Positions 7,916 through 15,192 of a stretch of 31,758 nucleotides of DNA are shown here, piece by piece. This DNA comes from Gemmatimonadota bacterium. Lineage in GTDB: Bacteria; Gemmatimonadota; Gemmatimonadetes; Longimicrobiales; Gaopeijiaceae. The DNA is taken from the NCBI GenBank assembly GCA_012959595.1, contig DUCW01000008.1, positions 5,568 through 37,325 on the forward strand. Reading direction: 5' to 3'. The position numbers and the translations under genes are program-made. Below the pieces are notes generated by a model. That model searched no databases, had not been told where the DNA came from, and saw only the letters and a list, made by a program, of their open reading frames with translations. Positions within the stretch are counted from its first letter, which is position 1; each line of letters begins with the position of its first letter.

Positions 7916-8542
7916 CTAAATGAGGTATACGATAGTGAAAAGAATGATCCAGACCAAATCGACAAAGTGCCAATACAGCCCTATTACTTCCACTCCTTCG
8001 TGATCCGCAACAGTATATTCTCCCCTCAGTGCCCTGATATAAACAAAGATCAGGGCTAGCACTCCTAGACTTACATGAGCACCGTGAAAGCCTGTCATGG
8101 CGTAGAAAGTGGCTCCGTATAATGGACCACCCGCATGTGCTGCATAGTCATCTAGACCAGGAAGAAACCCTTCTTGACCAAGCCCTATATACTCATAAAC
8201 CTGCACGCCGACGAAAGAGGCGCCCATCACTATTGTCGCCAATAACCAATACTGTAATCCTTTCACATCTCCCTGTTGAATAGCAGCAAAAGCCTTCACC
8301 ATACTCACAGAAGAGCAAATCAAAAGAAACGTATTCGCTGCCGTCAGATTCACATTGAGTATCGCTCCTGGTGGAGCAAAATGATCCGGATGGGCATAGC
8401 GCAAAATGATGTACGAGCCAATGAGTGAAGTAAAAAACATTACTTCGCTCAACAAAAACACCCACATGCCAAGTTTTTTATTAAACACCCCCATTCCCGG
8501 CTCCAGAGTACGATCTATAGTAGCAATGCCAGCGTCACTCAT
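7916..8542 (-). CDS. coxC: Cytochrome c oxidase subunit III
   Basis: A 208-aa subunit III of the haem-copper oxidase, with about five membrane helices (the short form lacking the first two helices of the mitochondrial protein). Family marks are LGMWVFLLSEVMFFTSLIGSYIILR with the conserved lipid-side Glu, YAMTGFHGAHVSLG in the middle, and the end GLYWHFVDLVWIILF. I place the start at the ATG at 8542, which overlaps the coxA stop by 8 nt (ATGAGTGA) and has GGAGAG upstream. The longer frame to 8596 would add 18 unconserved residues inside coxA. Confidence 0.93.
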   Translation of the reverse strand: MSDAGIATIDRTLEPGMGVFNKKLGMWVFLLSEVMFFTSLIGSYIILRYAHPDHFAPPGAILNVNLTAANTFLLICSSVSMVKAFAAIQQGDVKGLQYWLLATIVMGASFVGVQVYEYIGLGQEGFLPGLDDYAAHAGGPLYGATFYAMTGFHGAHVSLGVLALIFVYIRALRGEYTVADHEGVEVIGLYWHFVDLVWIILFTIVYLI

Positions 8543-10328
8543 CGTTACTCTCCGTGCTTTCGTTCGGGTCTGTGTACTCGGGACCATCCAAGTCATCCAC
8601 AGGTGCCTCGTCCTGTGGCCAAAAATCCTGTTCTCGGTCTGGGTGACTATATTCGTAAGGACCTCGGTATACTATAGGCACCTCTGCAAAATTTCCATGT
8701 GGAGGAGGGGAGGGACAGGTCCACTCAAGACCATTCGAATCCCAAGGATTGTCACCAGATTTCTTGCCCTTTTTCATGCTCCATAAAAAATTAATAGCGA
8801 AAATAATCTGGATTCCTGCGAAAACGAAAACGCTTTTTGAAATGAAAGTGTTGGTGGATTGTAGGCTCTGTAGAAATTCATATTGGTTAGGATCATAGAT
8901 CCGACGCATCATCCCCTGGACACCCAAATTATGCATTGGAAAGAACGCCAAATTATAGGTGATGAAGGATACGGTCCAGTGTATCTTCCCCAATGTTTCA
9001 TTCATCATTCGTCCGAATATTTTGGGATACCAAAATGTGATACCCGCAAAAATTCCAAATAGACTTCCACCTACTAATACGTAGTGCAGGTGCGCAACAA
9101 TGAAATAGGTATCATGCAGGTAAATATCTACCGGTGCCGATGCCAAAAAGATGCCTGACAATCCACCTACCACAAAAAGAGCTACAAATGAAACTGCATG
9201 TAAAAGGGGAGTGTCAAAGTGTATATCTCCTTTCCACAAGGTACCTAGCCAATTAAACGTTTTTATTGCCGAGGGTACCGCAATCACAACTGTAGTTGCC
9301 ATAAAGCTCATTCCAAGGAATGGATTCATTCCACTTTGGAACATATGGTGACCCCAAACAATCCATCCTAAAAACGCGATAGCCACAAGAGCAACTACCA
9401 TAGAATGGTACCCGAAGACCGGCTTTCTTGATCTATTCGCTATGACTTCCGAAACGAATCCCATAGCTGGAAGGATCAGGATATACACTTCGGGATGACC
9501 AAAGAACCAAAAGATATGTTGCCACATCAGAGGTTCTCCACTCCCTTCTGGCCGGAAGAAAGCAGTGCCAATTGTTTGGTCAAAAAGCAGAAGGATTAAT
9601 CCACCCGTCAAAATTGGAATGGCCAACAGTAGCAACCATGCCGTAATAAACAACGACCAAGTGGCTAGCGGTATCCGGAACCAAGTCATTCCCGGAGCAC
9701 GCATTGCTATTACGGTGGTCACATAGTTAAGTGCTCCCGTAATGGAGGAGAACCCTAGGATAATCAGGCTGACCAGCCACAGAATTTGACCCATATATAC
9801 CCCGGTCCATTCACCAGAGGTGCTTAAGGGAGCATATGATGTCCATCCGGCCCCAGCTGCACCGCCTTCAACAAAAAAGCTGGCTAACATGACCGCACCC
9901 GCCACTGGTGTGATCCAAAAAGACAGCATGTTAAGTCGAGGGAATGCCATGTCATCGGCACCGATTTGCAATGGAATCAACAGGTTTCCAAATACACCCG
10001 CCATGAGAGGCATTAGTGCAAAAAAGACCATAAAGGTAGCATGCATCGTCACCAATGAATTGTAAAACTCGGGCAGTATGATCCCCCCTGGAGCCATAGT
10101 GTTTGGCAAAATAGCTCCCAGATTAAACGGCAGGGGTTGTCCAGGAAATCCTAGCTGCCATCTGATCATCGCAGCGAGAATCCCACCAATCGCAAGGAAT
10201 AGAAGTGAAGTAACAAGAAACTGCTTAGCGATCATTTTATGATCAGTGGAAAAAATATAGGTCCTAATAAAGCCTAAATGGTGGTGGTCTTCTGAGTGGC
10301 TGTCACCCATGGATATCGCACTGCTCAT
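8535..10328 (-). CDS. coxA: Cytochrome c oxidase subunit I (A1-type haem-copper oxidase)
   Basis: A 597-aa catalytic subunit with 12 main helices; it reduces O2 to water and pumps protons. Low-spin haem ligands are His96 (in TMHATFMVFF) and His415. The CuB ligands are His278 (FFGHPEVYI, with the cross-linking Tyr282) and His327-His328 (WGHHMFQSG). His413 binds the high-spin haem (IVAHLHYVLVGG). The D-channel entry (GADDMAFPRLN), its Glu280 in GHPEV and the K-channel lysine (AVPSAIKTFNW) place it in the A1 class, like mitochondrial and caa3 enzymes. A C-terminal extension of about 70 residues is acidic and Pro-rich. The start shares an ATGA overlap with the coxB stop, so translation is coupled. 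Confidence 0.97.
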   Translation of the reverse strand: MSSAISMGDSHSEDHHHLGFIRTYIFSTDHKMIAKQFLVTSLLFLAIGGILAAMIRWQLGFPGQPLPFNLGAILPNTMAPGGIILPEFYNSLVTMHATFMVFFALMPLMAGVFGNLLIPLQIGADDMAFPRLNMLSFWITPVAGAVMLASFFVEGGAAGAGWTSYAPLSTSGEWTGVYMGQILWLVSLIILGFSSITGALNYVTTVIAMRAPGMTWFRIPLATWSLFITAWLLLLAIPILTGGLILLLFDQTIGTAFFRPEGSGEPLMWQHIFWFFGHPEVYILILPAMGFVSEVIANRSRKPVFGYHSMVVALVAIAFLGWIVWGHHMFQSGMNPFLGMSFMATTVVIAVPSAIKTFNWLGTLWKGDIHFDTPLLHAVSFVALFVVGGLSGIFLASAPVDIYLHDTYFIVAHLHYVLVGGSLFGIFAGITFWYPKIFGRMMNETLGKIHWTVSFITYNLAFFPMHNLGVQGMMRRIYDPNQYEFLQSLQSTNTFISKSVFVFAGIQIIFAINFLWSMKKGKKSGDNPWDSNGLEWTCPSPPPHGNFAEVPIVYRGPYEYSHPDREQDFWPQDEAPVDDLDGPEYTDPNESTESNDE

Positions 10329-11008
10329 TCATCGTCCTCCGCTTCGATCTGCATCTCAGAAAGCCAGATGTCAAAATCTTCTTTTGAATGAACGATTAAC
10401 GTGCCTCCCATCCGATAATGACCCAGACCACAAAGTTCTGCACAAGCAAGAGGGAATTCGCCAGTCTGTGTAGCCTCGAACCAGATCGGCCAAACCCGCC
10501 CCGGGACAGCATCATGCTTAACTCTCAATTGTGGCAGGAAAAAAGAGTGGATAACATCTTCCGACTGGAGATTCACAATGACAGGTTGATCTACTGGAAC
10601 ATGGACTTGATTTCTAGACACGATATCATCGGAAGTCCCCAGTTGCCCATCAGATCCAGCATAGGCAGCATTCCACTCATATTGTTTCGCAGTAACGTTT
10701 AGTTCATAAGCATTTTCTGGAAACATGTCTGGATGACGAATTGTATCCCAAATTCCCTTGGAATAAATAGCCAGCGCCATAACTATGACCGCTGTTGCCG
10801 AAGTCCATATCCATTCAGCCTTGCTACTGCCTTCAATATAAGTAGCCTTTCTGCCCTCTTTATGTCTGTACTTGATTATGAAATACACAAGTACGACCTC
10901 GGTCACGACAAACACTATTCCCGTTATCCATAGAATTACGTAATAGAGGTTATCTAAAGCCGGTCCGAACGTAGAAACGCTCTCCGGCATAAGCCACGAC
11001 AAATTCAT
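10325..11008 (-). CDS. coxB: Cytochrome c oxidase subunit II with CuA site
   Basis: A 227-aa subunit with two N-terminal membrane helices (about 20-45 and 65-83) and a periplasmic cupredoxin domain. The CuA ligands are all present: His154 (DVIHSFFLPQLRVKHDAVPG), Cys189, Glu191, Cys193, His197 and Met200 in ACAELCGLGHYRMGG. It takes electrons from cytochrome c and passes them to haem a. Unlike many caa3 enzymes it has no C-terminal cytochrome c domain, so a separate donor is needed; three cytochrome c genes lie just upstream. A small Asp/Gly loop (SDGQLGTSDDI) is inserted before the His ligand. Confidence 0.96.
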   Translation of the reverse strand: MNLSWLMPESVSTFGPALDNLYYVILWITGIVFVVTEVVLVYFIIKYRHKEGRKATYIEGSSKAEWIWTSATAVIVMALAIYSKGIWDTIRHPDMFPENAYELNVTAKQYEWNAAYAGSDGQLGTSDDIVSRNQVHVPVDQPVIVNLQSEDVIHSFFLPQLRVKHDAVPGRVWPIWFEATQTGEFPLACAELCGLGHYRMGGTLIVHSKEDFDIWLSEMQIEAEDDE

Positions 11009-11062
11009 CTAGACATTCTCTCCCTTTCTAGTTTTTCTACAAGAGACCCGTCAAGCATCGAC

Positions 11063-11932
11063 CTATTGGTGATCCGTGACTAAGGGATGATCATGGGGAT
11101 CAATTGGTGTTCGCATTGGAACAACCGCATTGGCCATATCCGCACTAAAAGTGAAAGTGATATCTGTAGTTCCCCCTGCAGTCACCGTGACCGTCTGAGC
11201 CTGGGTTCCGTATTGTTCATGCCAGGCTTCTACTACGTAGTCCCCCTCAGGAAGAGTGGAAAGGCTGAAACCACCACTGCCGTCAGACACACTGTGATAA
11301 GGATGGTTTACTACTCCCACAAAAGCAGTCATCCACCCATGGACGTCACACCTGAGTGGAACCATCACTTCTGGCGTACCGAAATCCTGTGATGTCTCCA
11401 TGTTGAATGGCTGACTCGTGTTAAAACCCCGCTGTTCAGTCGGTGATGCATTAATGTTGTGCAATAGCCCGTCGCTGTTACGAATTGTGATTTCCTGATC
11501 AACCATCACTCCCATCACATGGGGAGTATATACACACCCATCCTGATCTAGCAGTGCTGCTGATGGGGTTGGAAATTGCATTCCCTCAATTGCACTTCCC
11601 TCTTTTACATAGACAAACACATTACTAAGTGTACCGTTGTCATTTACAACTACCGTTTGGAGCATAGGAGCAGTTGAGTGCTTATCGGCACAAACCTGTT
11701 CACCGCTCATATCAATAGCATCCATCGCTGGGGCACTACCTTCGAAAGCGACCGATCCAGAAATATTACCAGCCGTGGAAGGATCCACAGGATTTTCCAT
11801 GACTGTAGCTTCTGAGGCTGCGGAAGACGATCCGGCACTATCCGAGCTATCTCCGCCACCACAGCCAACGACTACTAAAGTGGCTAAAAGTGTCACACTT
11901 ATTAGCTTCTCATTTTTCCCTAGAACAAACAT
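11063..11932 (-). CDS. Cupredoxin-like lipoprotein with a C-terminal carboxypeptidase-regulatory-like domain
   Basis: A 289-aa lipoprotein: signal LISVTLLATLVVVGC with lipidated Cys24, then a Ser/Ala-rich linker. Residues of about 55-205 form a plastocyanin-type fold ending with a full set of candidate type 1 copper ligands: His158 (LLHNINASP) and Cys195, His198 and Met201 in PLRCDVHGWM. A beta-sandwich of the carboxypeptidase-regulatory type follows (DGSGGFSLSTLPEGDYVVEAWHE), with a His-rich tail. It is probably an anchored periplasmic copper electron carrier between the cytochromes c and CuA, or a copper chaperone for the oxidase. The ATG has a strong GGAGG upstream. It lies 54 bp before coxB. 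Confidence 0.82.
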   Translation of the reverse strand: MFVLGKNEKLISVTLLATLVVVGCGGGDSSDSAGSSSAASEATVMENPVDPSTAGNISGSVAFEGSAPAMDAIDMSGEQVCADKHSTAPMLQTVVVNDNGTLSNVFVYVKEGSAIEGMQFPTPSAALLDQDGCVYTPHVMGVMVDQEITIRNSDGLLHNINASPTEQRGFNTSQPFNMETSQDFGTPEVMVPLRCDVHGWMTAFVGVVNHPYHSVSDGSGGFSLSTLPEGDYVVEAWHEQYGTQAQTVTVTAGGTTDITFTFSADMANAVVPMRTPIDPHDHPLVTDHQ

Positions 11933-11969
11933 AATTCCTCCGCTTCAATGAGCGTTTTAAATAGTTCCT

Positions 11970-13532
11970 TTAACTTCTAAATGATTCCATCTCGCGTTTC
12001 TGCACTCTTCTCACTATAAAAAATCCTAAAGCACCTGCAATCAACATCGCTATCGGCGGTGCTACATATACCTTGGTCGAAGTTGGCTCCTCAAGCAGTA
12101 GAAAATACCAAGAGCTCAACGACCCCTGGTTGCCTGATTCACCATTATCACCGTCCCAGGCGAAAAAGCTCATCGGAATCGCTTCACCCGTTATAAAATC
12201 TAAATCATTTTCGTCTGAAGTCAGTAGGGGTCTCGTAAATACCACTTGCCACTGTCCATCGCTATGCATGCCCTTCACGCTAACATCTTGACCTTCATCC
12301 TGAAAACTTTCTGTACCTACGCCACGAGCCTCCCCTTCAAGGGCTGTCTGTCTGTCGCTTTTCCATTCCCATAAGTACACCGGTCGACGGCTGTCACCCT
12401 TGAGGAAATATGGACGCTCCATGCCCTCGGGCATTTGCATCGGAAACTGAACTACCAGCTGATCCGGTGCTGCGTCTATTTCGTTGTCTGCCGCTTCTCT
12501 AGGCTCCATGATTCTAGTCACCTGCGATTTCCAGTCTGACCAAAGTGGATCAGGGCTATTGTTTGGATCACTCCAACTCACCAAGACACTAATATCATCA
12601 CCATTGTGCATGGCTTTAACCCAAACCCCGTCCACTCTTGGATCGAACCACCGAGGCTTTACAATAATCTGGCCCACCAAGGGAATATATGTACCTTCAA
12701 TCTCCTCCCAAGCCTGGTCATCAAAAGAAGTAGCCAGCTCGGCACCTTCGGTTAGTAACTTCGCCAGCACAACCTCTGAAATACCAGGGGTGTCCTCAGG
12801 AGCCAAACTTCTTACATAATGAGCTACAGCCCACAATTCCTCATCCGTCATAACACCAGCGTTCAGGACATCTGAAAAATTAGGCATTGGAGACCCGTCT
12901 AAACCCGTCCTTAGGGCTCTGTAGATATCCTCAACATCAGCCCCTCCATTGAAGAACCAATTTTCAGTGAGATCTGCAGCCGCAATCGGAAATCCTGTAT
13001 CGTCCATCAATGTAGCCGCGGACTCTCCATCACCACGGCCTTGATCCCCGTGACACTTCCAGCACTCAATAGCCTCATACTGTCCTCTACCTTCCGCTAT
13101 AACTTCCTCAGAAACTCCCGTTGGACTTCCCAAAACGAGTGGCACTGGATTCTCATCTAGAGGAAAAAATCTTGAAAAAGTCTTGAGATATTGTACCAGT
13201 GCTTGTTTTTCAGCTTCCGTCAAAACATCGTCCCAAGCTGGCATCGCTGTCCCAGGCGCACCCATATTGATAGCCCTCAGAAGATCCTGGTCGGTAGGAA
13301 GATCTCCACTAGCAGTAGTGCGGATGTTATACATTGCCAAGGTGAAGTCTCTAGGGCGCGGAAGCATATATCCCGCTGCCGACCCAGTACCGTCACCGTC
13401 GACCCCATGGCATTCGGAACACCACCGGTCATAAGTGACCTTTCCCAGTTGCTCATCCTCCTGCAGGGCACCAAGCCCCAGTGGCATCATGGCTAAGCTC
13501 AAAGCAAATGCCACCCCCCCCCATATAGCCAT
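11970..13532 (-). CDS. Dihaem cytochrome c fused to an ethylbenzene-dehydrogenase-type haem-binding domain
   Basis: A 520-aa exported protein. After a signal peptide come two class I cytochrome c domains: CSECHG at residues 38-42 with axial Met97 (TAMPAWDDVLTEAEK), and CWKCHG at 157-161 with likely Met216 (SPMPNFSDVL). Residues of about 265-480 resemble the EB_dh domain (haem b-binding gamma subunit of ethylbenzene/DMSO dehydrogenases): GTYIPLVGQIIVKPRWFD, WVKAMHNGDDISVLVSWSD and ISFFAWDG-like MSFFAWDGDNGESG. One membrane helix ends the protein. I take the ATG at 13532: its A overlaps the upstream TGA and GGAGAGGAG precedes it. A longer frame to 13559 also exists. Nine consecutive G bases lie within codons 4-7. 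Confidence 0.87.
   Translation of the reverse strand: MAIWGGVAFALSLAMMPLGLGALQEDEQLGKVTYDRWCSECHGVDGDGTGSAAGYMLPRPRDFTLAMYNIRTTASGDLPTDQDLLRAINMGAPGTAMPAWDDVLTEAEKQALVQYLKTFSRFFPLDENPVPLVLGSPTGVSEEVIAEGRGQYEAIECWKCHGDQGRGDGESAATLMDDTGFPIAAADLTENWFFNGGADVEDIYRALRTGLDGSPMPNFSDVLNAGVMTDEELWAVAHYVRSLAPEDTPGISEVVLAKLLTEGAELATSFDDQAWEEIEGTYIPLVGQIIVKPRWFDPRVDGVWVKAMHNGDDISVLVSWSDPNNSPDPLWSDWKSQVTRIMEPREAADNEIDAAPDQLVVQFPMQMPEGMERPYFLKGDSRRPVYLWEWKSDRQTALEGEARGVGTESFQDEGQDVSVKGMHSDGQWQVVFTRPLLTSDENDLDFITGEAIPMSFFAWDGDNGESGNQGSLSSWYFLLLEEPTSTKVYVAPPIAMLIAGALGFFIVRRVQKREMESFRS
13514..13522. repeat. Homopolymer of nine C (G on the coding strand) in the signal-peptide codons
   Basis: The tract encodes Trp-Gly-Gly-Val at codons 4-7 of the dihaem cytochrome gene. 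A one-base change would shift the frame right after the start and switch the protein off, so it is a candidate slippage site and also a likely sequencing-error site. Confidence 0.75.
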
Positions 13533-14323
13533 CAATGCTCCTCTCCTTCTTCTTCCCAAGTCCGAGGTTCATGGCCCGCCTGTTCGTACATGAAGAGGAT
13601 GACAGACCAAATCTCATCTTCGGTCAGGAAATCTTCCCAGGCTGGCATTGCAGAATTCCAAGGTGCACCTTCGTTAGGTAAGCCAGGGCCTCCCTTTGCA
13701 ACGCGCCAAAATACGTAACTTTCGGTCAGCTGAGCTATTGTACCAACATCCTGAAAACTAGCTGGACCTGGATTAAAACCTTGAGCGTAATGACCTCTGC
13801 CCGCTAAGCCGTCCCCATGACATGGAAGACAGTTCTGGTAATAGACCCTCCTTCCCTCCAAGTAATGTTCCTCTGGGGAACCAACAGATCGTAATGGGTT
13901 TTCTACCCCGGCCAGCTCCATGCTTCTTCCTTGAAAATCGATTTGTCCTGGTGGCGCAGGATGAATAGATCGCAAACTAGGCGGTGCAGCTATCGACGGC
14001 CTGACGGAATTAAAGGTCATCAAGCCCACTAATACTGGTACTAGTACAATTAACGCGACTCGTGTCCTCCTCTGACGAGGTTCTACCATAGCAGCATGGA
14101 GCGGTGCCTTAAATTCCTCCCAGAGAGTCTCATTGAAACTGACCCATAGCAAAATGCCAATGGCAACGGTCACCATATATTGTAAGAGAACCGAATCTGG
14201 AATGGGTCCGCTATCAACCCCAAATAAGGGGGGGATGTAGGCAATCCCGAATTCCAGCAAGAGATAAGCTACTCCTAGTATCACTACCGACTTGCCTAAC
14301 GGCCCACTAAAGTGTTTCCTCAT
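13532..14323 (-). CDS. Membrane-anchored monohaem cytochrome c
   Basis: A 263-aa protein with three N-terminal hydrophobic segments (about 12-33, 45-61 and 89-104), then a Pro-rich linker and one cytochrome c domain: CLPCHG at 165-169 and axial Met in SAMPAWEDFLTEDEIWSVILFMY. The domain end closely parallels the first haem domain of the protein encoded next (MPAW-D-LTE), which hints at duplication. It is likely a subunit that feeds electrons to the oxidases or links them. It sits 13 bp after the dihaem gene upstream, and its TGA overlaps the next ATG by one base. Confidence 0.88.
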   Translation of the reverse strand: MRKHFSGPLGKSVVILGVAYLLLEFGIAYIPPLFGVDSGPIPDSVLLQYMVTVAIGILLWVSFNETLWEEFKAPLHAAMVEPRQRRTRVALIVLVPVLVGLMTFNSVRPSIAAPPSLRSIHPAPPGQIDFQGRSMELAGVENPLRSVGSPEEHYLEGRRVYYQNCLPCHGDGLAGRGHYAQGFNPGPASFQDVGTIAQLTESYVFWRVAKGGPGLPNEGAPWNSAMPAWEDFLTEDEIWSVILFMYEQAGHEPRTWEEEGEEH

Positions 14324-14336
14324 TTAATTGTCCAAC

Positions 14337-15143
14337 CTAACGTCGATTTGCCAGAAACATGACCACATTCTCCAACTGCTGCGCTGTCAACTGGTTCCCA
14401 TATATCGCCGGCATCAGACCCAAAGATGCTTCGAAACCCTCTGAAGCACCCGCTCCAGGGTCCAAAATTGACTCACGAATATAGTCCGCTGTCAACCTAG
14501 AACCAATTCCATCAAAACTCGGACCTATAGGAGCACCCGTACCATTCAGAATATGGCAACCCAAACAAGCATTTCCATTCAAAATATCGACTGGATCAGT
14601 CGCACTGCTAGCAGGTGCAGCGACACCATTATCCACAGTAGCGGTAGAAGCTGAAGAAGCAGAGTCTTCACGTCCTTGATTGATGTCTGCTCCAGTCACG
14701 GTCACCTCGCCCCCTTGAGCTTCCAGATAGGCCACCAAAGCCCATATCTGGTCGTTCGAAAGGGAGCGCCTCATATCTGGCATTATGGGGCTGTACCCCT
14801 CCACCATATAAACATTGGGGTCAACCATTGCCAGATATAAATATTCCTTGCAGCTCTCCCCGGGAACTCTATTGTTGCACCGAACACCTATGGGTCCATC
14901 ACCTCCGTTTCCGGTCAGGAGATTCGGAGCCCGGGTGCCGAGACCGTGACATGCAGTACAACCACCCGCTGACCCAAACAATAATTCACCTGAAGCCGTC
15001 AGTTCAGAAGCACTAACATCTGCCCCAAAACTCACGTCCAGGGGAACCTCAGATTGAACTTGAGGAATTGCGTTCGCCAGCAACGTGAAAATGCCAATAG
15101 TCCCCACAACAACTCCGATAATTTTTAAATGTTCAGCTAACAC
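14337..15143 (-). CDS. Dihaem cytochrome c with N-terminal anchor
   Basis: A 268-aa protein with one N-terminal helix (signal or anchor), then two cytochrome c domains. The first has CTACHG at 62-66 with likely ligand Met121 (SPIMPDMRRSLSNDQIWALVAYLE). The second has CLGCH at 193-197 and an end LMPAIYGNQLTAQQLENVVMFL. A Ser/Ala-rich linker joins them. The first domain carries two extra cysteines (Cys89 and Cys98, VRCNNRVPGESC), which could form a disulfide. The start is GTG with AGGGGTG upstream. It follows the CydA-like gene by 49 bp and probably acts as its redox partner. Confidence 0.88.
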   Translation of the reverse strand: MLAEHLKIIGVVVGTIGIFTLLANAIPQVQSEVPLDVSFGADVSASELTASGELLFGSAGGCTACHGLGTRAPNLLTGNGGDGPIGVRCNNRVPGESCKEYLYLAMVDPNVYMVEGYSPIMPDMRRSLSNDQIWALVAYLEAQGGEVTVTGADINQGREDSASSASTATVDNGVAAPASSATDPVDILNGNACLGCHILNGTGAPIGPSFDGIGSRLTADYIRESILDPGAGASEGFEASLGLMPAIYGNQLTAQQLENVVMFLANRR

Positions 15144-15192
15144 AAAACACCCCTAGTGTTATTTAAAAATTTTCCACCTTGAGAACTTAATT

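Noticed and set aside
8543..8596. Longer coxC start inside coxA
   Set aside because: The shorter ATG has a ribosome site and a tidy overlap; the added residues are Arg/Thr-rich and unlike subunit III starts.
15129..15170. Small AACAC/GTGTT inverted repeat before the dihaem cytochrome start
   Set aside because: Arms of five bases around the ribosome site are within chance expectation.
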